64,000 nucleotides of DNA, taken from positions 21,713 to 85,712 of the forward strand of contig CAJNOI010000233.1 of assembly GCA_905250115.1 (NCBI GenBank), in the 5' to 3' direction. Source of the stretch: Adineta steineri (Eukaryota; Rotifera; Eurotatoria; Adinetida; Adinetidae). Below the pieces are notes generated by a model, which saw nothing but the letters and a program-made list of their open reading frames with translations, was not told the origin of the DNA and made no database searches. A program made the position numbers and the translations under genes. Shown here one piece after another: positions 48,290-58,238 of this stretch. Positions within the stretch are counted from its first letter, which is position 1, and every line of letters starts with the position of its first letter.

Positions 48290-51200
48290 TTAAAAACTAG
48301 TTGTATTTTCATCAAAAAGTTCTTTCAACATTTTTTTTCGTGTAATCGATTCAATATATGATTTATTTTCTAAAACATCCGGATGATCAGGTGGTAATGT
48401 TTTAAGAAATTGTGCAGTTGATTTTTCTATACTTTCAATTGCTTCATCATATTTATCTTGACTTGAATAAATCAGTGCTATGTTAAAAAGTGTAACACCA
48501 ACCATTGAATGATTTTCTGGTAAAGATATTGCTGCAATTTCAAGACTTTTCGAATAACATTGTAATGCTTCCGTATGTTCTTCTAATCGATAATGCATTA
48601 AACCAATATTATTATAGAGTAATGCAAATGCTGGATGTGTTAATGGTAAATATTGTTGTTGATATTCTAATGCACGTCTTAAATTAGTTAATGCTTCTTT
48701 ACAACGACCAAGTTTTAAATAAATATTGCCAACTGTATGATAAGATGAACCTATTGTTTGAGGATTACGTGGTTCAATTTGTTCTTGTATTGTAAGTGAT
48801 TTTGTATAATTATTCAGCGCATCTTCATATTTACCTTGTGAAAGATATGCATCACCTATATTATCATATGTTAATGCTATTTCACTTTCATGTGTTTCAG
48901 GTATTTGTTGAAGAATTTTTAATGTACGTTCAAATGATTTAATTGCATCAGCAAAAAGTCCTTGTTTTAAATAAACAATACCTATACTATTTGTACAATT
49001 ACTAACCGAATATAAATCCGGTGTATTTGAATGAAGATGTATATCTAAACCTTTTTGATAATATTCATGAGATTTTTCATAATTATCTAAACGAAAATAC
49101 ATTGTTGCTATATTAATATAAAGCGTCGATAATTCTAATGCATTTGATGGTATTATACGAAGAAATGTATCTAATGAACGAAGATATAATTCAACAGCAC
49201 GTTGAAAATCATCTTGATTACGACGTGATGTTGCAAGCATATGAAATGAAGCAGCTATTGAACTTTGTATATTTATATCTTGTTCCGAATAATTCATATC
49301 AAACATTGTTTGAACAATTTGTTCAGCCGATATTTGTTGATTCATTGCTATCATTAATTTAATTAATGTCGCAAATGGTGAAAAACTTTTTATATCTGTA
49401 CGTTTTATATCAAGTTGTTGTTGAATATTTTGTTGATTATCACATTGAACTAATGTCACATGTATAATAGCAGTACGATCTTCATTTAAATTATCTTTTT
49501 CAATTTTAATTAAACGTCCCATTGTATTCATAGTTATTAAAATATCAAAATCACTATCAGTTGAATTCATATGTGCACATTTAAAATCTTCCGGAATATC
49601 AACACGAATAATTAATGGTGTATAATCATCGCCTAATAATGGAATTTCTTTTGCAATATGTTTTGCATGTAATTGATCGGTTGTAGCAAATAAAAATTGT
49701 GGAAATACAATAAAATCTTTATTTAACATATCTTTTTGTAAACTATCTAAATCACTTCGTTGTATTGTTTGTGGTAAATAAACTGTTAAAGGTTTTATTA
49801 TGGATTCATTTTCAATTTGTTGACATAGATCTTGAATAAATATACGAAGTTTATATAAAATTTCAGCATCAGGTATACGAAGTGCTTTATCGATCATCTA
49901 GAAGAAAATAAATTAAAATTTAATTAAAATTCTTTGTTTCTACTTACTTTTGATAGAAAACATTTTCTTGAAAACCAATAGATTGCTTGAGATTTTTGAT
50001 AAGTTTTTTCAAACTCACTAATAATTTTTAATTCTTCATCATTTTCAGCATATTCTTGACGTGAAAAATCAATTAATTCTTTTATACCATATATTACTTC
50101 ATTTTTATTTAATATTATTTCGGTTAATAATTGAAAATATACAAACATTGGATCAAGTACAACTGCATTTGATGATATACTTAAATAAATCATTAAATCA
50201 CGTGAAATTTTATTTATACTATTTCTTATATCTTCATATATATCATTAATATTTGTATAAAAACCTTGAATTTTTGATTTTGTTGATGTAAATTCAATAT
50301 CATTGTCATTAATATCATGTAAAATATAAATTGTAAAAATTTGTTGAAGTTCTTGAATACGTGGAAGAATTGAATGTGAAAATAAATTCGAAATAATCAA
50401 TATAATTTTTTCATAACTTATACTATTTATAAATGCAACACAATCATCAGTATCATTGAAAATTTTAACGAAATTTACAAGATTTCGAAGTTGTTTTATT
50501 ATTTTTTCCGCAGGAGATGATGAATGTAAATAAATAAGAGCAAAATGTTCAACATTGCCTCTTTCGCGAATTGATATATCCGATGTTACTTCTGGACGTT
50601 CAATTTGTTGTTCTAATTAAAAATCAAACATATGAAATACAATTCAACTATTCTAATATAAAACATCTAAAACTCATTAAGACTTTTGTGTAGTTGACCG
50701 TATTCTTTAGACTATCAATAGATCATCGGACTCTAATCAAAACATAAGTTTGTTGACATGAAGAGAATAAGACGGTAAAATAGACAGTAGTTATAACTAT
50801 AATAGAAAAATAGTCTGATAAACGATTCATATCGTTCTAATGATAGATAAGTTACGAAATCATCATGATGACTTATGTTCGGTATTAACTGGAAAAGAAA
50901 ATTCAATCTAATCGAAAGTGTAACAGATACTATTTAAATGTAATGAAAATAATATTCTTTAGTAAAAATATTTGGCTATCGATAATAGAACCTATTTAGA
51001 AAAAAAATATTTACGTCGTAAAATTCCAAGTCGAGTGAGTAATAATTGTGTTGCATCATTGGCAATAGCCATTTCATTCGAATTATTAAGGCTTAATGTA
51101 GGTCTTATATCATCTGAATTAGTTTCAGTTTGTAATGATATGGATTCTTGATGTTGAGTATATCGATTTTGATTATTATCAAAATTTGAAGTTGATTGAG

Positions 51201-52778
51201 AAGCTAAAAATAAAATAATTCCTATTTAAATTTAATAAAGATTTTTTTTGTTAAAACCTGGATTCAATTGACTATGTGTTGTTGATGATGATGAATCAAA
51301 TAGATATTCGATAGTTTGTTCATGAATGGAAAGTATGGGTGAATCGGGTGCTTCAGAAACTGACATCATTGATAATTGAGGTGGTCCTTAAAGATAAAAA
51401 TTTATATTTTTGAAATAAAATTTTCTTCAATATTACCATATTTACGTTTCGATGGTGATGATTGACTTGTAGATACTGAATCAGTTTGATCTTCATCAGA
51501 TTTTTCTCTTTCATAATATTTCTTACGTAATCGAGCTTTCGAATCAGATAATTCTGCTACGTCAGCAGAAAATCCTTCACTTGCTGTATATCAACTTCAT
51601 AGATATATAAACAAAATAATTATTTCAAACTTACGAGCTTTTCTGTCAGTTGTTTGTGGAATGAAAAGTGAGGATGGTTTTTTCTGAAAAAATTATTTTG
51701 TACATTTAAGTAAAAACTAATTATTCTAACCTTTAATTTGGGTCCACTAAATTGATCTAAATTATATTTTTAAAATAATTTTTTTATTAAAAGAATAAAA
51801 TTTACCATTTGGTAAGAAACTTGACTGTCGATGAATTGCTGAAGAACTTTTAACCTTAAAAGAATTTAATATATATATATTTCAAATCAAATAGAAATTA
51901 CTTTCGGAAGAGAATTTTGTCTTGAAACTGATTCCGAAGTTGAACTCAATGAACTTAACTAAATCAATCGAATAAAATAAAAATAAAAATTTAATAAAAT
52001 CAAAAAATACAAACTGTATTATAATCGAATTTACAACTAAATAAAAAGAAAAATATTTTTAATTATTCAAAACTAAAAATTAAATTTACTTATAACATGG
52101 TTTCGATCCAATAATATGTTCAATTTGAAATAATTGCTTTCGTTTATGTCTATTAACTAAACTATATTCACAACAACCTATCATTTCATCTTCAAATAAA
52201 TCATTTATATAAAATTTAAATTTTATTTCGGATTCATTTCGATAACGTTTTGATTTAAATGTTAATTGGTCTAAAATATTTCTTATTTTATTTTATATCA
52301 CTAGAAGAAAAAAACTTACCTCCATTTTGTAAACAACCTTTAAATACCGTTCGATTATGTTGAATAATCATTACTTCATCAAGATGTTTTCGTCGTGTAT
52401 TCGAACCTCGATAGACTAATGTCACTAAACAATATTCTTTTCTCTATAATAGAAAAAAAAATCTACGATAATAATAAGAATAGAAAACAAAACAAACTCG
52501 ATAATGATATTTTTTTGTATATTCATCATCTTCAGAATTGTATCGATATCTGTCCAAATCCTATTTAATAGAAAATAGTATAAAGATAATTTTTCTAATA
52601 TAATGATTAACCTTAAAATTATCCATAACTGTTTCATATTGTCTTTGAATATCTTCTTCACGTTGTCTTAAAAAGCACATGAATAAAATATTTTTTTTGT
52701 TCTAAAAATTAAATTAACTTACAATTCAATTAAATCTTGAATCAATCGCTGTCGTCGACGTCTTAGAAAATAATCCAT
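48290..52778 (-). CDS. ERICH3-type DUF4590 domain fused to a degenerate ART and TPRs
   Basis: Fifteen exons: 52723-52778, 52612-52666, 52498-52560, 52320-52443, 52090-52270, 52015-52036, 51902-51958, 51806-51854, 51731-51756, 51635-51683, 51437-51583, 51258-51386, 51015-51203, 49948-50612, 48290-49897. They sum to 3420 bp in one frame (1139 aa). The N-terminus MDYFLRRRRQRLIQDLIEL is followed by YCLVTLVYRGS, VFKGCLQNGDQLTFKSKRYR, MIGCCEYS and GSKPCYNC, which match my recollection of the DUF4590 domain of ERICH3. A Ser-rich linker follows. The rest parallels the neighbouring ART-TPR: receiver-like domain, ART-like fold, TPRs. The ART catalytic positions are L645 (for R), F674 (for the first S) and D722 (for E), so it should be inactive. 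Two separate genes remain possible: the 399-bp intron at 50613-51014 would be the boundary. Confidence 0.78.
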
Positions 52779-54131
52779 CTATCGCAATAAAGATAATTAC
52801 AAATAACTTCCTTTTCTTCAATCTATATATATACGTTATTGTATATAATATTCATTTAACGATGGTAAAAACCAACCGTATGAGAGAAAAAAAACGAGAG
52901 GAAGAAAAAAGAGTAATGAAAATTTTCGTTCTTAATGACTGTATACCAACTATACACGTATGTATGTTGTTTTCTTTTTATTGCAGTTATAATATTTCGT
53001 ATAGAAAAAGACGGAATAGATGTCTAACTGTGATGACCTTGCTAGAAAAACTTCCTTGAACCAAAATATTGATATTTTTCTATTCATTGGTTTTAGAAAA
53101 CATATTTTTCAAAATCGTTTCTAATTTATTAGAACAAATAGAATGTCATTAGTAGCTGTCCTTTATTCAACTAATTGTTATTGTTCGTTTTTCATGCATT
53201 TCATAGACTATTTCTTTGAAAATGAGTATCCCAAGGATACACAAAATTAATCATATTTCGTCTAGCAATAAACTATTTGTTTCTCTTACTCTATTGAATA
53301 TGTAAAGATCAAGAAGAAAAAACTATTTTTTTATAAGTATATATTCAAGAGCATATAGATTATCTTGATGATAGATTATTTTTATAGACTTGTAAAAACT
53401 ATTTTATATATCTATTTAAGAATTTTAGATAAAAAAAGCAATGGTTTATTCATATTTATTTCCAAAATAGATTCTTATCATAATATTATCATCAAAATAA
53501 TACATATATTCGTAAAAAAACATTTATTTTATCTATACTCAATATAAGTAATAAACATGTTTAGAAGATACAATCAATTAAAAATCACACAGTAATTATC
53601 AAGAAAGAAATATTTTACTTATCACGAGATAACTCGCGCTCTCTTTGTCTTTATTGGTATCTTCAATTTACTACTAGCAAGTAAAACGGAGAATGACCTT
53701 CTTTTTCTTACTTCGATTACATCAGTATTAGTATTTAGGATTTGCATAATGTACACATATATACTTACTTTTTCTATTTCATAGTGTATAAAAACGATGA
53801 TTTGAAGATATTATTTAATTTCTACGTATCTAAGTTAGGATCAGGTGTCTTATACGGTATTGAAATTTTCTAATCTTATTATTACTTATCTTTCGATAAA
53901 AATAAAGAAAAAACTATGTTCTTTATAATGTCTATTGTTTTTTCTATTAAAAATAATAACTAATCAGTTTCTTGAGTAAAAATAAAAATAAAGAATATAT
54001 ACCTTCGCTCTCATAGATTCATATGTGTAGGAAGGTCATTTACACACACACATATACACGTGTATCACTTTATCAGTCAACTTTGTTTATTGCGTTTTAA
54101 CTACCTGCACGAGCCACTAAAACAATATTTT
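52779..54131. other. Intergenic between the two ART-TPR genes
   Basis: About 1.35 kb, AT-rich. Frames at 52862 and 53365 are short with poor coding character. It should hold the promoter of the DUF4590-ART-TPR gene. Nothing else recognised. Confidence 0.5.
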
Positions 54132-56933
54132 TTATAATTTCTTTTTTATAATTTCAATAGTCTCTTTCACATCTTTAATACTAGGATGATTTGGAGGTAA
54201 TGCACGTTGTTTGATGTCTAGAGCACGTTCATAATATGAAAGTGCTTTCGAATAGTCTTTCATATTTCTATAAACCCAACCAATATGGCTGTATGACTGC
54301 GCGCAATCTAGATTTGAAGGAAGAGTTTTTTGTTGAATTTCAAGTGCTTTTTCGTGAGATGAAAGTGCTTTGCAGTACTCTCCCATATTTCCATATACAC
54401 TACCGATGTTGTTGTATGAAGTAGCCAAATCAGGATAGTTTGGAGGAAGAGTTTTGTGTCGAATTTTAAGTGCTTTTTCATGAAATGATAGTGCTTTCTC
54501 ATACTCTCCTATCTTGTCGTACACATTACCGATATTGCTGTATGACTGCGCGAAATCAGGATGATTTAAAGGAAGATTTCTTTGTTGAATTTCAAGCGCT
54601 TTTTCGTAAAATGAAAGTACCTTCGAGTACTTTCCCATATTGTTATATACCAAACCGATATTTTTGTATGAAGTAACCAACGAAGCATGATTTAAAGGAA
54701 GAGCTTTGTGTCGAATATCAACTGCTTGTTCATAAAATGAAAGTGCTTTCGAATACTCTGCCATATTATTATACACCAAACCAATATTGTGGTATGAAGT
54801 AGCCAAATCAGGATGATTTGAAGAAAGACTTTTTTGTTGAATTTCAACTGTTTTTTCATAAAATACAAGTGCTTTGGAGTGCTCTCCCATCTTGTTGTAT
54901 ACATTGCCGATATTGTTGTATGAAATAGTTAAATCAGAATGGTTCGAAGGAAGAGTTTTCTGTCGAATTTCCACTGTTTTTTCATAAAATGAAAGTGCTT
55001 TCGAATGCTCTCCCATGTTGTTATATACATTACCGATATTATTGTATGAATTAGCCAAATGAAGATGATTTGAAGGAAGAATTTTGTGTCGAATCTCGAG
55101 TGCTTTTTCGTAAAATAAAAGTGCTTTTGAGTATTCTCCCATTTTGTCGTACATATTACCGATATTGTTGTATGACTGCACGAAATCAGAATAGTTTGAA
55201 GAAAGAGTTTTTTGTCGAATTCCAAGCGCTTTCTCATAAAATGAAAGTGCTTTTGAGTATTCACTCATGTGTTTGTACATGAAACCAATGTTATTGTACG
55301 AAGTAGCGAAATCAGAATGATTTGAAGGAAGAGTTTTCTGTTGAAATTGAAGTGCTTTTTCGTAAAATGAAAGTGCTCTCGAGTAATCTCCCATTTTGTC
55401 ATACACCAAACCGATGCTATTGTATGAAGTAGCAAAATAAGGATGATTTGAAGGAAGAGTTTTTTGACAAATTTCGAGTGCTTTTTCATGATACCGAATA
55501 GCCTTTTCATAATCACCCTGATCTTTCTTGACATATCCTAGCTGGTTATAATAAAGCGCTTTTTCAGCCTCATCAGATGTTTGTACGAGTAATACGTTAT
55601 AAAGTTCTTTAGCTTTATTAAATTGACCAATTTTAAGCAATAAGTTGCCCAATCTTTGCCATCCAGTACTATCACTAACTTCTTCTCGTATCCGATTGGT
55701 AAGTAATCGTAGTTGTTGATCTTCGTCTGATATTAATTCTAACTCGACTTGATAAATTTGATTATTATTGTTCATTTGTTTAATTACACCCACTCGAAAG
55801 ACGGTGTGCATTGAAAAGAGAATTTCATCTGCTCCCTTAAAATAGCTCATCTCCTTGATAGAAGCAAATGGTACTGATTTCATACAAGGATCAATATACA
55901 TTATAAAGAGAATGCCCACCATATCAAATTTTGTTGAAGCACATCGAGCGAAATCAAAGGACACTTCTCTATCTTTACTGGTGGACAAGAAATTGTTAAA
56001 TGAGATTAGTCCATCTTTTGTTTTCTGAAGTTTTTCGAAGTCTGATTTTATAAAACCTTGTCCTCGATAAACTACAAAAGGTTCTTTACCATAAGTACTG
56101 ACTTTTTGTTCGTATAATTGTTGGATTTGTTGATGTAAATCACGTAGAAAGAAGCCCATGTTAATGATTATATCGACGTCGAACGTTTGAAATGCTCGAT
56201 TGAGCATTTGATAGGTAAAACACTCACGTGTGTACCACCATATTGCTTGTTGTGGACGATAGCTATGTTCAAATTCATCAATATTTTTTAACTCAACTTT
56301 ATTATCGGGAAAAAGATTGCGACAAAAAATGGCTAAGTCCTTGATTGCCTTACGATCATATTCGATATCAAGGAGAATTTCTTTGAATATCTTGGTACAC
56401 ATAAATGCTGGTTCGAACTGATTTAGATTGTCAGTTGAAGCCATTTCATTTACGGTAATAAAACTTACGGCTATTAAGTCTTGGTTGCATTGTTTAACTG
56501 CCAGCTGTAATCCTTGACAGATTTCGCTGATATTTGTATAGACACCTTTGATTTTTGTCCAGTTTTCTGTCCATTCTTGATGCCTTAAATTTTTATCACA
56601 GAAGATGTAGATTGCATCTAATTGTGGCATGCCATGAATTTTGGGAACCAAATGTTTATCTGAGGAGTCTGATATTATGACGAAGACTCGTTCATTGTCA
56701 ACCTGATTGAGTAACTGGATGCACTGATCTGGTTGAGTGCACAGGGTGACATCGTTAACTACGGTTTTTAACTGAACCAGTATGTTTTGGTAATTCTTCT
56801 TTGTCAGATCAATGTTGACATCTACCCAGAGAAGAAGGTAATTTTGAGCCATACGTTGCCGTGGTTGATCAACATAAGATGCTGTTGCTCTATGAGACGA
56901 TTTAACGTTCTGTTTGGAATGTTTTGGACCCAT
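54132..56933 (-). CDS. ADP-ribosyltransferase / kinesin-light-chain-type TPR protein
   Basis: A single exon; the true ATG is at 56933 (MGPKHSKQNVKSS), giving 933 aa, because the three codons upstream start with TTG. Residues about 30-150 resemble a receiver-like alpha/beta domain (NYLLLWVDVNIDLTK, VFVIISDSSDKH). The ART domain has the R-S-E layout: R290 in VVYRGQG, S317-T-S319 in FNNFLSTSKD, E370 in FKGADEILF. The residue two before E370 is Ala, where arginine-specific ARTs have Glu, so another target residue or plain NAD hydrolysis is likely. Eleven 42-residue TPRs follow (about 425-920), each like ATSYNNIGxVYxxMGEYSKA, LSFYEKALEIxQKTLPSNH. TPRs probably bind the partner protein. No signal peptide, so it should be cytosolic. 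ART-TPR combinations are common in bdelloid rotifers, from general recollection. Confidence 0.9.
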   Translation of the reverse strand: MGPKHSKQNVKSSHRATASYVDQPRQRMAQNYLLLWVDVNIDLTKKNYQNILVQLKTVVNDVTLCTQPDQCIQLLNQVDNERVFVIISDSSDKHLVPKIHGMPQLDAIYIFCDKNLRHQEWTENWTKIKGVYTNISEICQGLQLAVKQCNQDLIAVSFITVNEMASTDNLNQFEPAFMCTKIFKEILLDIEYDRKAIKDLAIFCRNLFPDNKVELKNIDEFEHSYRPQQAIWWYTRECFTYQMLNRAFQTFDVDIIINMGFFLRDLHQQIQQLYEQKVSTYGKEPFVVYRGQGFIKSDFEKLQKTKDGLISFNNFLSTSKDREVSFDFARCASTKFDMVGILFIMYIDPCMKSVPFASIKEMSYFKGADEILFSMHTVFRVGVIKQMNNNNQIYQVELELISDEDQQLRLLTNRIREEVSDSTGWQRLGNLLLKIGQFNKAKELYNVLLVQTSDEAEKALYYNQLGYVKKDQGDYEKAIRYHEKALEICQKTLPSNHPYFATSYNSIGLVYDKMGDYSRALSFYEKALQFQQKTLPSNHSDFATSYNNIGFMYKHMSEYSKALSFYEKALGIRQKTLSSNYSDFVQSYNNIGNMYDKMGEYSKALLFYEKALEIRHKILPSNHLHLANSYNNIGNVYNNMGEHSKALSFYEKTVEIRQKTLPSNHSDLTISYNNIGNVYNKMGEHSKALVFYEKTVEIQQKSLSSNHPDLATSYHNIGLVYNNMAEYSKALSFYEQAVDIRHKALPLNHASLVTSYKNIGLVYNNMGKYSKVLSFYEKALEIQQRNLPLNHPDFAQSYSNIGNVYDKIGEYEKALSFHEKALKIRHKTLPPNYPDLATSYNNIGSVYGNMGEYCKALSSHEKALEIQQKTLPSNLDCAQSYSHIGWVYRNMKDYSKALSYYERALDIKQRALPPNHPSIKDVKETIEIIKKKL
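54190..55570 (-). repeat. Eleven tandem 126-bp repeats encoding TPRs
   Basis: Within the ART-TPR exon the DNA repeats every 126 bp (one copy three bases shorter). Neighbouring copies are very similar at nucleotide level, for example the phrase AAAATGAAAGTGCTTT on plus recurs in most. The periodicity also opens long frames in the other phases, which are not genes. Confidence 0.85.
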
Positions 56934-57278
56934 GCTACTCAACTGTTGATAGTTTGATAATAATTGTATTTATATGAGAATGAGATCTCTTTATTTCAAT
57001 GTTTTTATGGTGTCATTAACTGCTTCTTTTAATCTTTATTACTATTATCCGTAATAAAATCCTATTCTGTGTAAGAGTCACTTTATATCGTAAAGCAAAG
57101 TAAGTAGAAAAAACAGAAAAATGATTCGTTTTTTTCCAACTTTCTTTTCACATAAGGGTTAATATCGTCATTAACAAAAAGCATACAGTCCCTTTGCGAA
57201 TAATGCACGCTAATAGTCTCACAGTATTTTATTTTATTTTTAAATGTTTATAACTATCTATTAAAATAATTAGAAAAA
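56934..57278. other. Intergenic
   Basis: 5' flank of the ART-TPR gene and 3' flank of the hydrolase gene. No feature seen. Confidence 0.45.
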
Positions 57279-58238
57279 TTAAACGATTTTTTCAATCCAT
57301 TTTTCTACTGCTTGATTAACATCTTCTGGTTTTTCTTCCATCGTCCAATGGCTTGTATCTAATTCAATTGTTTCTAAATTAGGAATATGTTGTTTTTGAT
57401 TAGCAAAAACCTGTGGAACACATATATAATCTTTTATTCCTGCAATATAAAGAACTGGTCGTTTTATTGTTGGATCGAGATCTTTTTCATCATCCAAATC
57501 AATATTAATAATAGCTGATTTATACCAATTTAATTTTGATTGTACGCGTTCAGTGATAACTTGACGTGCTATTTCATAATCTTTGTCCGTCATATATGAA
57601 GCTCGATTTGTTCTTTTTTTCTTTGTCATCCATTTTCGAATTGCACCAAGCGGGCCAAGATCGGTTTTCCATAATGTTGGATCACTTGGATACAAAATAT
57701 CAATAGCTACATCTGCATTATTTTCGAAAATTTCTGCTGCATCATCAGAATTAAAAAATTCCCAATAACCATTAAGTTCATAACCAAAAGCTTTCTTAGT
57801 AAGTTGCATTGCTTGTTCAAGATCGAATTTTGCTGGTGGTCGATAACCAACATTAAATAAAATAAGACCTAATGTACGTTCAGGGTGATATAAAACAAAT
57901 CTTGTTGCTAGTCGAACACCCATATCATGTCCAAGAACAATGACCTTAGTTAGATTTAAATGATCAAGAAGACTTATAAGATGTTGAACCATTGATTTTA
58001 TTCTATATTCTTTTTCATCCAATGGAGAATATGTTTTACCATAACCCATTAAATTTAGTGCTAAACATCCGTATCCTTGTTTAGAAAAATAATCAATTTG
58101 ATGACGCCAACAATAGAATGATGATGGAAAACCATGAAGAAATAATAAAGTCGGTTTAGAATCATCATTTCTTTTCATATAAACATATTCATAATTGATA
58201 CCTTTAGTAACTTCGTAGTTTTGTGTTTCAAACATCAT
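57279..58238 (-). CDS. Alpha/beta hydrolase, soluble epoxide hydrolase-like
   Basis: A single exon of 319 aa. The oxyanion motif is HGFPSS (H35-G-F-P38), the nucleophile elbow GHDMG holds D105, the acid is D270 in AGIKDYICV, and the base is H297 in DTSHWTMEEKP. A nucleophilic Asp in G-H-D-x-G with HGFP is typical of epoxide hydrolases (and dehalogenases). Cap-domain tyrosines that polarise the epoxide are plausible at Y158 (NGYWEFF) and Y239 (LNWYKSA). The reaction would open an epoxide to a diol through an ester intermediate. It lacks the N-terminal phosphatase domain of EPHX2 and any membrane anchor like that of EPHX1, so it is a stand-alone soluble enzyme. Two start codons in tandem (MM); the first is used here. 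Confidence 0.88.
   Translation of the reverse strand: MMFETQNYEVTKGINYEYVYMKRNDDSKPTLLFLHGFPSSFYCWRHQIDYFSKQGYGCLALNLMGYGKTYSPLDEKEYRIKSMVQHLISLLDHLNLTKVIVLGHDMGVRLATRFVLYHPERTLGLILFNVGYRPPAKFDLEQAMQLTKKAFGYELNGYWEFFNSDDAAEIFENNADVAIDILYPSDPTLWKTDLGPLGAIRKWMTKKKRTNRASYMTDKDYEIARQVITERVQSKLNWYKSAIINIDLDDEKDLDPTIKRPVLYIAGIKDYICVPQVFANQKQHIPNLETIELDTSHWTMEEKPEDVNQAVEKWIEKIV

Noticed and set aside
54236-55534. Several 60-110-codon frames on both strands inside the ART-TPR gene
   Set aside because: They arise from the 126-bp periodicity of the TPR exon read in other frames; repeated products such as KHFHFMKK are frame shadows.
54132-56942. Start of the ART-TPR protein at 56942 and an N-myristoylation site
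   Set aside because: The first codon there is TTG; the first ATG is at 56933. The resulting MGPKHSK has a Pro after Gly, which is unfavourable for myristoylation.
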